Source: Pseudomonadota bacterium (GTDB taxonomy: Bacteria > Pseudomonadota > Gammaproteobacteria > SURF-13). Taken from it: DNA of 36,436 nt. Location: positions 1-36,436 of the forward strand of contig JAQBXX010000015.1 in the NCBI GenBank assembly GCA_027624315.1, in the 5' to 3' direction. The position numbers were made by a program, and so were the translations under genes. Positions 26,189 through 34,141 of this stretch are shown here, piece after piece. The first letter of the stretch is position 1. Each line of letters opens with the position of its first letter. The notes under the pieces are model-generated. The model saw only the letters and a program-made list of their open reading frames with translations. It made no database searches and was not told where the DNA came from.

Positions 26189-27544
26189 CTACTGAATCAT
26201 TATACGCCGCAGGCATGCGGCATAGGCATCGAGATCGGCGTCGTTTTTGGTTTCGGTGGCGCACACCAGAATCGCATCGCCCAGCTCCGGATAGTGCGTG
26301 CTCAAATCATAACCGCCCAAGATGCTATCTGCGGCCAGCGCCTTGAGCACGTCGCGCGCCGGTTTATTCACACGCAGCACAACTTCATGAAAGAAAGAGC
26401 CGTTGAATACCTGGGTCACGCCCGGAATGGCACTAAGTTTTTCCACCAGCCGTTGGGTGTTGGCATGGCACGCTGACGCGACACGCTCCAGGCCCTCCGG
26501 CCCCAGCAGCGCCATGTGTATCGTCGCGGCGGTTACCAGCAGGCCCTGATTGGTGCAGATATTGGAGGTGGCCTTGGAGCGGCGGATATGCTGTTCGCGC
26601 GCCTGCAGCGTGAGCGCAAAGCCCGGTTTGCCGTCGAGGTCCACGGTGCGCCCGATGATGCGCCCCGGCATCTGGCGCACGTATTGTTTTTTGCAGCACA
26701 TGAAACCGAAGTACGGCCCGCCGGAAGACAGCGGCGCGCCGAGCGGCTGACCTTCGCCGCAGACGATGTCGGCGCCCGTCTCACCCCATTCCCCCGGCGG
26801 TTTGAGCAGTGCGAGCGAGATCGGGTTCACCACGGCAATCACCAGCAGGCCGTTCGCATGCGCCCAGTCGGTGAGCGCATCGACTTCTTCCAGCACGCCG
26901 AAGAAATTCGGCTGCGGGATGACGAGTGCAGCGAAGTCATCGGACTTGAAATGATGCAGCGATTCAGGAATCGTGTGTCCGTCCCCGGCACAATAAGGAA
27001 TCTCAACCAACTCGATTTTCTGGTGATGCACGATGCTGTGTATCACCGCGCGGTAGAGCGGATGCACCGTGGCGGGGATCAGCACGCGGCGTGATTTGCC
27101 GTGCGTGCGCACCGCCATGAGCACCGCCTCGGCCAGCGCCGAAGCGCCGTCGTAAAGCGAGGCGTTGGAAACCTCCATGCCGGTGAGGTTCGCCATCATG
27201 GTCTGGAATTCATACAGCAATTGCAGCGTACCCTGGCTCGCTTCCGCCTGGTAAGGCGTGTAGGCGGAATAAAATTCGCCGCGCGTGGTGATCTCCCACA
27301 CCGCGGCCGGGATGTGATGTTCATACGCGCCCGCACCGATGAAGCACAGTGGGGTTTTATCTTGCGCCGCACGCTCACTCATCAGGCGCACGGTTTCCAT
27401 CTCGGAGAGATGCGTGGGCACCGTGCTCAATTGCGTCTCACGCAACTGCGGTGGAATCTCTTCGAACAGATCGTCGATGCTCTGCGCGCCGATGACGTCG
27501 AGCATCGCGCTGACATCTTCTTTAGTGTGGGGGATGAACGGCAT
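26189..27544 (-). CDS. gcvPA: Glycine dehydrogenase (decarboxylating) subunit 1
   Basis: The N-terminal half of the P-protein as a separate 451-residue subunit. It has the [15 protein letters not shown] start, [13 protein letters not shown], the [19 protein letters not shown] stretch, and [14 protein letters not shown]; the PLP-binding lysine lies in the other subunit, as expected for this half. It assembles with GcvPB as a heterotetramer. It starts 8 bases after gcvH, so the two are translationally close, and belongs to the gcv operon. Split P-proteins occur across many bacteria, so this is the ancestral-type arrangement rather than a broken gcvP. Confidence 0.96.
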   Translation of the reverse strand: MPFIPHTKEDVSAMLDVIGAQSIDDLFEEIPPQLRETQLSTVPTHLSEMETVRLMSERAAQDKTPLCFIGAGAYEHHIPAAVWEITTRGEFYSAYTPYQAEASQGTLQLLYEFQTMMANLTGMEVSNASLYDGASALAEAVLMAVRTHGKSRRVLIPATVHPLYRAVIHSIVHHQKIELVEIPYCAGDGHTIPESLHHFKSDDFAALVIPQPNFFGVLEEVDALTDWAHANGLLVIAVVNPISLALLKPPGEWGETGADIVCGEGQPLGAPLSSGGPYFGFMCCKKQYVRQMPGRIIGRTVDLDGKPGFALTLQAREQHIRRSKATSNICTNQGLLVTAATIHMALLGPEGLERVASACHANTQRLVEKLSAIPGVTQVFNGSFFHEVVLRVNKPARDVLKALAADSILGGYDLSTHYPELGDAILVCATETKNDADLDAYAACLRRIMIQ

Positions 27545-27552
27545 GGCGCTAC

Positions 27553-27948
27553 TTAATGTGCTTCGGAGGCGATGAATGATGCGTAAGCGTCGGCGTCCAG
27601 CAGGTTATTCAACTCGGGCGGGTTGGATGGTTTCAGGCGCAGCATCCACGCCGTACCGTAGGCGTCCTTGTTCACCAGTTCCGGCTGATCGGTGAGCGCG
27701 CCGTTCACTGCGGTCACTTTCCCCGCGACGGGGCTGTAGATGTCGGAAGCGGCCTTGACCGACTCCACCACCGCGCATGCCTCGCCCGCCTTCAGCTCGC
27801 GCCCGACCTGCGGCACGTCGATGAACACCACGTCGCCCAGCAAATCCTGCGCATGATCGGTGATGCCGATGGTGACCGTGCCGTCCTTTTGCACCTCCAC
27901 CCACTCGTGGGTTTTGGTGTACTTAAGATGCTTGGGAATATTGCTCAT
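27553..27948 (-). CDS. gcvH: Glycine cleavage system H protein
   Basis: GcvH is the lipoylated carrier that shuttles the aminomethyl intermediate between the P, T and L proteins. The 131-residue protein has the lipoyl lysine in VESVKAASD (Lys65), the [11 protein letters not shown] start region and the [16 protein letters not shown] end. ATG 27948 follows AGAGGA by eight bases; a longer open frame upstream overlaps gcvT in another frame and is not real. It sits 20 bases after gcvT and 8 bases before gcvPA. The lipoate must be attached by LipB/LipA or LplA encoded elsewhere; the L protein (Lpd) is also absent from the window. Confidence 0.97.
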   Translation of the reverse strand: MSNIPKHLKYTKTHEWVEVQKDGTVTIGITDHAQDLLGDVVFIDVPQVGRELKAGEACAVVESVKAASDIYSPVAGKVTAVNGALTDQPELVNKDAYGTAWMLRLKPSNPPELNNLLDADAYASFIASEAH

Positions 27949-27968
27949 GCCATTATCCTCTGAGAATT

Positions 27969-29111
27969 TCAGATTAAAGATTTGTTGTTGCGCACAAACG
28001 GCGGCTTCACGACGCGTGCGGGGTGCAGTGTGCCTCGGATATCTACCGCCACGTGCGCGCCGGTGGCCGCGGGCACACGCGCCAGCGCGATGGCCTTGCC
28101 GAGTGTGGGCGCGAAACTGCCGCTGGTGATTTCGCCAGCACCAATGCCTTCGACGATGACCTTCTGGTGATTGCGTAATACGCCCTTGTCTTCGAGTACC
28201 AGCCCTACCAGTTTGCGCGCGACGCCTTGCGCCTTTTGTTTTTCCAGTGCGTCGCGCCCGATGAATTTGCGCGCGGCGGGCTCCCACGCCACCGTCCACT
28301 CCAGTCCGCATTCCAGCGGCGAAATGGTTTCATCCATGTCCGTGCCGTAGAGATTCATGCCCGCCTCGAGCCGCAGCGTGTCGCGCGCGCCAAGGCCGAT
28401 GGGTTTGACGCCTTGGCCCAGCAGCGCGCGCCACATCGCGGCGGCGTCTTTGCCCGGCAGTAATATCTCGAAGCCGTCTTCGCCGGTGTAGCCGGTGCGG
28501 CCGATGAAGATGCCGCCCGCGTGCGCGGCATAAAAAGGTTTGAGCTGCGCGGCCTGCTCGCGCAGAGAGTCGTTGGTCGCTCCCGGCGTCCTGCCTCCCG
28601 CGACATTAGCACGTCCGTGTGCGTCACTACCGGCCAGCACCTCATACACGCGTTCGCGCGCGTGGGGGCCTTGCACGGCAATCATGGCGAGCTCCGGCCG
28701 CTCGGTCACGGTGACGCTAAAGGCCGCCGCCTGCGTGTTGATCCAGGCCATATCCTTCTCACGCGTGGCAGCGTTCACCACCATGCGGAACCACTCTTCG
28801 TCCATGAAATACACGATGAGATCGTCGATCACACCACCCTCTGCATTCAGCATGCAGGTATAGAGCGCCTGATGTTGCTTCAGCTTGTCGACATTGTTGG
28901 CGATGAGGTGTTGCAGAAACGCGCGCACCTGCAGCCCACGCAGATCCACGATGGTCATGTGCGAGACGTCGAACATGCCGGCATCGCGCCGCACCTGATG
29001 ATGTTCTTCGACCTGCGAGCCGTAATGGATGGGCATGTCCCAGCCGGCGAAATCGACAATCTTCGCGTGCAGCGCCAGGTGTTCGTTATAAAGCGGTGTT
29101 TGGTGGCCCAT
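27969..29111 (-). CDS. gcvT: Glycine cleavage system T protein (aminomethyltransferase)
   Basis: GcvT releases ammonia and moves the methylene group from aminomethyl-lipoyl-GcvH to tetrahydrofolate. The 380-residue protein has the folate-binding fold with [35 protein letters not shown] and [15 protein letters not shown] in the expected order. ATG 29111 gives the normal [21 protein letters not shown] start; its ribosome binding site is weak. It is the first gene after the glycine riboswitch, whose terminator lies 20-70 bases upstream. An internal stretch near residues 165-185 ([18 protein letters not shown]) appears slightly longer than in typical homologues. The operon feeds one-carbon units that also serve ThyA, encoded elsewhere in this window. 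Confidence 0.97.
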   Translation of the reverse strand: MGHQTPLYNEHLALHAKIVDFAGWDMPIHYGSQVEEHHQVRRDAGMFDVSHMTIVDLRGLQVRAFLQHLIANNVDKLKQHQALYTCMLNAEGGVIDDLIVYFMDEEWFRMVVNAATREKDMAWINTQAAAFSVTVTERPELAMIAVQGPHARERVYEVLAGSDAHGRANVAGGRTPGATNDSLREQAAQLKPFYAAHAGGIFIGRTGYTGEDGFEILLPGKDAAAMWRALLGQGVKPIGLGARDTLRLEAGMNLYGTDMDETISPLECGLEWTVAWEPAARKFIGRDALEKQKAQGVARKLVGLVLEDKGVLRNHQKVIVEGIGAGEITSGSFAPTLGKAIALARVPAATGAHVAVDIRGTLHPARVVKPPFVRNNKSLI

Positions 29112-29130
29112 GATGTTCTCGCATCAAATC

Positions 29131-29180
29131 AAAAAGAAAAAGGGCGAGGGCAGCACGTTCGTCACGCACTGCCCTCGCCC
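29131..29180 (-). terminator. Intrinsic terminator of the glycine riboswitch
   Basis: On the minus strand GGGCGAGGGCAG (29180-29169) pairs perfectly over 12 bp with CTGCCCTCGCCC (29153-29142), and is followed by TTTTTCTTTTT (29141-29131). It lies between the second aptamer and gcvT, so it is the expression platform: glycine binding should prevent its formation. Confidence 0.85.
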
Positions 29181-29352
29181 CTCTGTCCTGTGACCTGAGA
29201 GATTGAACCCCTTCGGTGTCGGCCTGACGTAGGTCGGCCGAGCTCTCCAGAATATATGCTGTCTGCGCGGTCCTTTTGCCTGAGCGTTTCCGGGCGGTTT
29301 GCGCCGTCGGCGTCCGTCACCTGCAGTGGGTGACAAATCTCTCCCGCGAAGA
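29181..29352 (-). ncRNA. Tandem glycine riboswitch (gcvT element)
   Basis: The minus-strand leader of gcvT carries two glycine aptamers. The first begins CGCGGGAGAG (about 29350) and ends with CTCAGGCAAAAGGACCGCG (about 29285-29267). The second begins TCTGGAGAGCTC (about 29257-29246) and ends ACACCGAAGGGG, AATCTCTCAGGTCACAGGAC, AGAGGGG (to about 29181). The GGAGAG openings and the CUCAGG-CAxAGGAC closings are the conserved parts of this class. The two are joined by a short linker. Placement just before an intrinsic terminator and the gcv operon indicates an ON switch that permits glycine degradation when glycine is abundant, as in other bacteria. Confidence 0.93.
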
Positions 29353-29360
29353 TCAACGCT

Positions 29361-29389
29361 ACTATACCGTGCGCGTGCGCCGAATCCAA
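29361..29389 (-). promoter_or_regulatory. Predicted sigma70 promoter of the gcv operon
   Basis: On the minus strand TTGGAT (29389-29384), a 17-base spacer and TATAGT (29366-29361) precede the riboswitch. The predicted start near 29354 is only a few bases before the first aptamer helix, as expected for a riboswitch leader. Confidence 0.65.
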
Positions 29390-29495
29390 GCCAAATTGCT
29401 TAATCCGGCGTGGCAATAAGGCAGTGGCACGCGACAGCGGTTGACAGACGCCGCGCCGCTGTTGAAGATGGAGATAATCTGACCCCGGAGGCTCC

Positions 29496-29896
29496 ATGAA
29501 GGACGTGTCGCAGCAGACCAACCGCGTCGTAATGCGCTCACTGCACCTCATTGAATGGGCGGGGCTGTAGTTGATCACCCTCGCCACCATGGTGGCGGTG
29601 GGGCAGGAAGTCGGGCTGATGGTGCAGCGTGGCGAGGTGTTGCTGCAGGATATCCTGCTGCTGTTTATCTATCTTGAAATCTTCACCATGGTCGGCCTCT
29701 ATTTCAGCAGCGGCAAGCTGCCGGTGCGGTATCCGGTTTATATCGCCATGGTGGCGATAGCGCGCTATATCATTATCGGTCTGAAGGATATCAATAGCTG
29801 GACCATGCTGGCACTCTTTCCGGCGCCATTCTGGTGTTGGCGCTCGCGGTGCTGGTGATACGCTACGGCCACCTGCGTTACCCATATTCGGAATAA
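29496..29896 (+). pseudogene. psiE: psiE-like membrane protein gene, disrupted by an amber codon and a frameshift
   Basis: From ATG 29496 (GGAGG at 29487-29491) the frame reads MKDVSQQTNRVVMRSLHLIE, WAGL, then TAG at 29568-29570, then continues LITLATMVAVGQEVG, EVLLQDILLLFIYLEIFTMV and YPVYIAMVAIARYIIIG, which is the PsiE (phosphate-starvation-inducible) family. After WTMLA, near 29814-29820, the frame is lost; a different frame continues SGAILVLALAVLVIRYGHLR to a TAA at 29894-29896. The span of 401 bases is one short of a whole number of codons. Restored, it would be about 133 residues with four membrane helices, close to E. coli PsiE (136). Two independent lesions argue for a true pseudogene. 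A TTG at 29571 could restart translation, but the C-terminus would still be wrong. Confidence 0.85.
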
Positions 29897-29906
29897 CGTA
29901 GGCGGC

Positions 29907-31574
29907 TCAACTCTTGGTGCGGCTGGGGCGCATCAGCAGCAGCACCGGTATCAGTCCGACGACGATCAGCGCCAGCGCGGGTAGCGCCGCGCGCTGCCAT
30001 TCGCCGTTTGAGGTCATCTCGAAGATGCGCACGGCGAGCGTGTCCCAGCCGAACGGGCGCAGCAGCAGCGTCGCGGGTAGCTCCTTCATCACTTCGACAA
30101 ACACCAGCAGACCAGCGGAGAGCAGACCGGGCCGCAGCATGGGCAGATAGATGCGCCACAGGATTTCCCTTTGCTTCGCTCCCAGGCTGCGCGCGGCCTG
30201 CGTGATCGACGGTGTGATGCGCTCCAGGCCACTCTCCACCGGCCCGTGCGCGACGGCGAGGAAACGCACTAGGTAGGCAAACAGCAAGGCCGTGAGCGAG
30301 CTTGCCAGTGCGAGCCCCGCAGGTGTGCCGAGCCACGTCTCGCTGAAGCTGTTGATCCCCCTGTCCAGCCACGTCAGCACCAGCATGATGCCCACCGCGA
30401 GTACCGTGCCGGGCAGCGCGTAGCCCAGCGTGGCAAGGCGGATGAGGGCGTTGGACAGGTTGCCGCGGGAGCCGCGCCGCGCCGCAGAGAGCAGCAGGGC
30501 CGCGGACACGGTAATGAGCGCGGCGAGCACGCCGAGTGCCAGCGTATGCAGCGTGAATTCGATATAGCGCGCATCCAAACCGCTGAGCGCCGTGTCCGCG
30601 GCCCAGACCAGCAGTTGCGCCAGCGGAACGAGAAAGGCGGCGGACAGCACCACGCCGGCGGCGGCGGTCGCGCCCCATGCACGCGCACCCGTGAGGCGAA
30701 AGCGGCGTTCGTGCGCGAGTTTGCCGCCGCTGTGAAAACGCGCCGCACCTCGAAAGTGGTGTTCCAGATAGAAGGCGAACGCCACGAACAGCAGCAGCAG
30801 TGTGGAGAGCTGTGCCGCCGCGTCGATACTGAACAACCCGAACCAGGCCTTGTAAATCGCGGTGGTGAAGGTGTCGTAGTTGAAAATATACACGGCTCCG
30901 AAATCGGCCAGCGTCTCCATGAGGGCGAGTGCTACGCCTGCCGCGAGCGCCGGGCGCGCGGTGGGTAGCGCCACGCGCAGAAAGGCCTGCCATGGCGTGA
31001 GGCCCAGCATGCGCCCGCACTCCAGCAGGGTGCGCCCCTGCGAGAGGAACGCCGCGCGTGCGAGCATGTAAACGTAAGGATAGAGCGCAAGCACCATCAC
31101 GATGATGATGCCGCCTGTCGAGCGGATGGCCGGCAGCCGCAGGTCCGCGCCGAACATCGTACGCAGCGTCGTTTGCAGCGGGCCGCTGAAGTCGAGCAGG
31201 CCAATGGCGACGAAGGCGAGCACGTAAGTGGGCACGGCAAGCGGCAGCATCAGCGCCCACTCGAATATGCGCCGGCCGGGAAACTCGCACATCGCCGTGA
31301 GCCATGCGAGACCCGCGCCCAGCACCAGCACGCCCACTCCGACGCCCGCCGTCAACACCAGCGTGTTGCGTACCAGTTCGCCCAGCACGGTATGTGCAAG
31401 ATGGCGCCATACCTCGCCCTCCGGGTGTAGCCAGGAGAGGAACGGCACCAGGATGGGAAGCGCGACCAGCGCGGCGATGAGCAGCGTGACTATATGCCAG
31501 CCGCTGTTCATGCGGCGCGCGCGAGCCCCCAGGCGGCCTGGGGCCATGGCGCCGGTGCCGGGGTGTGCGCTCAT
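29907..31574 (-). CDS. fbpB: Fe(III) ABC transporter permease (FbpB/FutB-type)
   Basis: A 555-residue inner-membrane permease made of two fused MetI-like halves, about twelve helices in all, the form found in ferric iron importers. Each half has an EAA-type loop contacting the ATPase: ECGRMLGLTPWQAFLRVALP (about 182-201) and QAARSLGAKQREILWRIYLP (about 475-494). MLPLAVPTYVLAFVAIG and ELPATLLLRPFGWDTLAVRIFE are family marks. It starts 6 bases after fbpA stops; ATG 31511 (MNSGWHIV) is another possible start because the first 21 residues are unusually Arg/Gly-rich. No ATP-binding subunit (fbpC) gene is in the window; the psiE remnant occupies the next position. The ATPase must come from elsewhere. 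Confidence 0.92.
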   Translation of the reverse strand: MSAHPGTGAMAPGRLGARARRMNSGWHIVTLLIAALVALPILVPFLSWLHPEGEVWRHLAHTVLGELVRNTLVLTAGVGVGVLVLGAGLAWLTAMCEFPGRRIFEWALMLPLAVPTYVLAFVAIGLLDFSGPLQTTLRTMFGADLRLPAIRSTGGIIIVMVLALYPYVYMLARAAFLSQGRTLLECGRMLGLTPWQAFLRVALPTARPALAAGVALALMETLADFGAVYIFNYDTFTTAIYKAWFGLFSIDAAAQLSTLLLLFVAFAFYLEHHFRGAARFHSGGKLAHERRFRLTGARAWGATAAAGVVLSAAFLVPLAQLLVWAADTALSGLDARYIEFTLHTLALGVLAALITVSAALLLSAARRGSRGNLSNALIRLATLGYALPGTVLAVGIMLVLTWLDRGINSFSETWLGTPAGLALASSLTALLFAYLVRFLAVAHGPVESGLERITPSITQAARSLGAKQREILWRIYLPMLRPGLLSAGLLVFVEVMKELPATLLLRPFGWDTLAVRIFEMTSNGEWQRAALPALALIVVGLIPVLLLMRPSRTKS

Positions 31575-31580
31575 GCGGGC

Positions 31581-32588
31581 TTATTTATATCCCGCGCGAT
31601 CCATCAGCATCACCGCCCGGGCTTGTAGTTTACCGGCCTCGGCGACGTTGATGGTGTCCTGTTTGAATGCACCCCACGAGGCCACCAGCGGATCGGGTTG
31701 CACCTGCGGGTTGGCGGGAAACTCCAGGTTGGCGTCAGCGAACAGATGTTGCGCCTTGTCGCCGGAGAGCCATTCGAGGAATTTCAGCGCCGCCTGCGCA
31801 TGCTTGGCGTGCTTGGTAATGCCGGCACCGGAGATGTTCACGTGCACGCCACGGTCGTTCTGGTTCGGCCAGTAGAGCGCGAGCGGCAGTTCCGGTTTGC
31901 TCTTCATGAGCCGCCCGTAGTAATAGGTGTTGACGATGCCCGCGTCGCACTGACCGGCGGCGATCGCCTCCATCTCTTGGGTGTCGTCCGAGTGCGGTTC
32001 GGTGGCGAGGTTCGTGACCCAGCCGCGCACGATCTCCTCGGTCTTCTGCTCGCCCAGGCGCGCGATCATCATCGCCACCAGCGACTGGTTGTAGACCTTC
32101 TTCGAGGAACGCAGGCAGAGGCGGCCCTTCCATTGCGCCGCGCCCAGGCCTTCGTAGGTAGAGAGGTCGGCGGGCTTCACCTTTTGGGTGTTGTAGACGA
32201 TGGTGCGCGCGCGGATCGAGAGGCCAAACCACTGTCCGTCCGGATCGCGCAGATGCGCGGGAATATTGTCGTGCAGAGTTTTGGACGCGACCTTGGCCAG
32301 CACGCCCTCCTGTGCCGCCTGCCACAGGTTGCCGGCGTCTACCGTGATCAGAAGATCGGCCGGTGTGTTCTTGCCCTCGGCCTTGAGGCGTGCGAGCAGC
32401 GGGCCCTCCTGGCCGGTGACGAACTGGATATTGACGCCGGTTTCTTTGGTATAGGCATCAAACAAGGGCTTGATCAGTTGTTCGTTGCGTGCGGAGTAAA
32501 CCACAATCTCATCCGCCGCTTGGACAGGCGCAAAGGCGAGGGGCAGCAGGGCAAGCAGCGACAGCAAGGCATAACGTAAGGGTTTCAT
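31581..32588 (-). CDS. fbpA: Periplasmic Fe(III)-binding protein (FbpA/FutA-type)
   Basis: A 335-residue solute-binding protein. Residues 1-24 ([20 protein letters not shown]...) are a signal peptide ending AQA-ADE style before [12 protein letters not shown], the usual mature start of the FbpA/FutA iron-binding family. The adjacent tyrosines that ligate Fe(III) are seen in [10 protein letters not shown] (about residue 219). [17 protein letters not shown] is near the C-terminus, also typical. ATG 32588 has ATGGAGCTTGTG just upstream (GGAG spaced seven bases). A perfect-symmetry Fur box overlaps the predicted promoter, so iron should repress it. fbpB follows after 6 bases. The protein delivers iron to FbpB in the inner membrane. 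Confidence 0.94.
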   Translation of the reverse strand: MKPLRYALLSLLALLPLAFAPVQAADEIVVYSARNEQLIKPLFDAYTKETGVNIQFVTGQEGPLLARLKAEGKNTPADLLITVDAGNLWQAAQEGVLAKVASKTLHDNIPAHLRDPDGQWFGLSIRARTIVYNTQKVKPADLSTYEGLGAAQWKGRLCLRSSKKVYNQSLVAMMIARLGEQKTEEIVRGWVTNLATEPHSDDTQEMEAIAAGQCDAGIVNTYYYGRLMKSKPELPLALYWPNQNDRGVHVNISGAGITKHAKHAQAALKFLEWLSGDKAQHLFADANLEFPANPQVQPDPLVASWGAFKQDTINVAEAGKLQARAVMLMDRAGYK

Positions 32589-32625
32589 CACAAGCTCCAT
32601 AGAACCGAAGTTAAAGTCTCATCTT

Positions 32626-32655
32626 AATGATAATAGTTATCATTTACTAATGCAA
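32626..32655 (-). promoter_or_regulatory. Fur box overlapping the fbpA promoter
   Basis: AATGATAATAGTTATCATT (32626-32644) is a fully symmetric 19-base site that closely fits the Fur consensus. On the minus strand TTGCAT (32655-32650), a 17-base spacer and TATCAT (32632-32627) form the fbpA promoter, so bound Fur would cover its -10 and spacer. The predicted start is about 32620, leaving a 30-base leader. Confidence 0.85.
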
Positions 32656-32682
32656 GTGTCTGTAGCTGCACCTTGATCGCGT

Positions 32683-33435
32683 TTAGCCAAGGGCGCTGTT
32701 CAGCAGCTTAAAGGCCGCGAACAGCAGCACCAGAGCCAGTAAACGCTGCAAAACCACGGGCGGGAAACGGAAAGCACCCGTGTGAGATCCGAGGCCGCCG
32801 CCGAGGATGACCGCAACGGCGAGCAGGCCGGTCAGTGTCCCGTCGGGCGGCGCTTGCGCAGTCTGCGCCAGCAGGCCGGCACTGGAGTTGACGAAAATAA
32901 AGGCGGCGGAAACGGCGGCGGTTTTTTTGGCGTTCGCCCAGCCCAGCGCCAGCAGCAAGGGGCTCAGGAAGATGCCGCCTCCTATGCCGAGCAGGCCGGC
33001 GAGAAAGCCCAGCAACAAACCGACGGGCAGACCGATCAGATACAAGCGCTGTGGCGTGAGGTGGTCCTTGGCCGTCAGCGGACGGGAAAAGATCAGGAAG
33101 CGCACAGCGGCGGCCAACAGGGTAATGCCCAGCAAAATGGAAAAAGCGTCCGGCGACAGGTGCAGCGTGCCGCCTAGGTAGGCGGCCGGGATGGAAGTAA
33201 TGGCGAACGGTGCAAGCAGGCGCAGATCAAAATGCCCGGCGCGCTGATAGTGGAAAAACGCCAGCCCGCTCACCAGCAGATTCAGCGCCAGCACCGTCGG
33301 CACGATGTCCGCACGCGCAAAGCCGAACAGCGCGAAGAGGGCGAGGTAAGTCGAGGCCCCGCCGTGGCCCACCGAGCTGTACACTAGCGCGGTGACGAAG
33401 AACAGCGGAACCAGCCAAAGCAGGTCAGCATCCAT
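32683..33435 (-). CDS. TauE/SafE family permease
   Basis: A 250-residue integral membrane protein of the TauE/SafE family (sulfite exporter TauE-like), with about eight hydrophobic helices in two halves. The two family repeats are visible: FFVTALVYSSVGHGGASTYLALFALFG at the N-terminus and GFLAGLLGIGGGIFLSPLLLALG (about 141-163) starting the second half, with the GIGGG motif. Members export sulfite, sulfoacetate or other organosulfur anions, but many are uncharacterised; the substrate cannot be named. ATG 33435 has no strong ribosome binding site. It is upstream of the Fur-controlled fbpA on the same strand but has a separate 5' region full of small hairpins. A link to sulfur metabolism is a guess. 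Confidence 0.88.
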   Translation of the reverse strand: MDADLLWLVPLFFVTALVYSSVGHGGASTYLALFALFGFARADIVPTVLALNLLVSGLAFFHYQRAGHFDLRLLAPFAITSIPAAYLGGTLHLSPDAFSILLGITLLAAAVRFLIFSRPLTAKDHLTPQRLYLIGLPVGLLLGFLAGLLGIGGGIFLSPLLLALGWANAKKTAAVSAAFIFVNSSAGLLAQTAQAPPDGTLTGLLAVAVILGGGLGSHTGAFRFPPVVLQRLLALVLLFAAFKLLNSALG

Positions 33436-33460
33436 GTGCGAGATTTACCACGGCGGCAGC

Positions 33461-33559
33461 GTCACTCCTGCGCATCCATGCGACGTGCAGGGATGCACTA
33501 GTGTCACGGGAGGCAGGATGCCGGGAGTGACCGCCCGCGACATTCTCACATCCCTGTGC
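33461..33559. repeat. Cluster of four GGATG-apex hairpins
   Basis: Between the cytochrome c terminator and the TauE gene four short hairpins close over a GGATG apex: CGCATCCATGCG (33471-33482, GGATG on the minus strand), GTGCAGGGATGCAC (33485-33498), GGCAGGATGCC (33512-33522) and CACATCCCTGTG (33548-33559, minus strand). An 8-bp inverted repeat, GTCACTCC (33461-33468) with GGAGTGAC (33524-33531), encloses the first three. The same GGATG apex occurs in the structured repeats at 2500 and 12559. Confidence 0.7.
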
Positions 33560-33563
33560 AGCA

Positions 33564-33594
33564 TAAAAAAAAGCCAGCGGGTTAGGCTGGCTTT
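33564..33594 (-). terminator. Intrinsic terminator of the cytochrome c gene
   Basis: On the minus strand AAAGCCAGC (33594-33586) pairs with GCTGGCTTT (33578-33570) over nine bp around a seven-base loop, followed by a run of eight T. It lies 24 bases after the cytochrome c stop codon. Confidence 0.88.
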
Positions 33595-33617
33595 CAGTAA
33601 GGCAAAGTCGAAAATGA

Positions 33618-33953
33618 TTATTTTTTGAGGGATACGATAAAGTCCACGAGCTGCTCGATGTCGGCATCCGACACGCGCGGCGAGTAGGCAGGCATTACGC
33701 CCATCTGCCAGCGGCCAGTGCCGCCCTTCTTGGTCCACTCCACCAGGATTTTCTTGGCGTCCGCGTTGCCCTTGTACTTGGTGCTCACGTCGTTCCATGC
33801 CGGCCCAACACGCTTCTGCTCAACGTTATGGCAGGCGAAGCAACCGCTCTTCTTGGCCAGAACCGAGCCGGCAGCCATGTCCAGTGCGGCGCTTGCTTGA
33901 CCTGCGAACAGCAGGGTGGCTGCGGTGGAAGCAATTAACCAATGTGACTTCAT
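33618..33953 (-). CDS. Periplasmic class I cytochrome c (c551/c552-like)
   Basis: A 111-residue monohaem electron carrier. Residues 1-22 (MKSHWLIAST...ASA) form a signal peptide. The haem site is CFACH (Cys38, Cys41, His42), followed by KRVGPAWNDVSTKYKG, and the distal methionine is in GVMPAYSPRVSDADIEQLVDFI. This is the c551/c552 pattern of small electron donors to nitrite reductase or cytochrome oxidases; its partner is not in the window. ATG 33953 has AAGGAG seven bases upstream. An intrinsic terminator follows the gene closely, so it is a single-gene transcript. The gap of 188 bases to uvrD has no identifiable feature. Confidence 0.94.
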   Translation of the reverse strand: MKSHWLIASTAATLLFAGQASAALDMAAGSVLAKKSGCFACHNVEQKRVGPAWNDVSTKYKGNADAKKILVEWTKKGGTGRWQMGVMPAYSPRVSDADIEQLVDFIVSLKK

Positions 33954-34141
33954 GAATCTTCTCCTTGAAAATATGTGTGATGAATTAAACCAAAATTTGG
34001 GGTTCTCTTTACAGGACCGAGGCCCTCAGCAAGCACCCGACGCCGTATTATCTCATTCTTTAATGCCGAAATAGCAAGCGGGCATTGAAAAATCCTTCCT
34101 CAAAGCGCGCGTGTCTTCCGGCATACCCCACCCGTGCTGGC

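Noticed and set aside
29878-31410. 510-codon open frame on the minus strand
   Set aside because: A shifted frame of the FbpB gene; the real frame shows clear permease helices and EAA loops.
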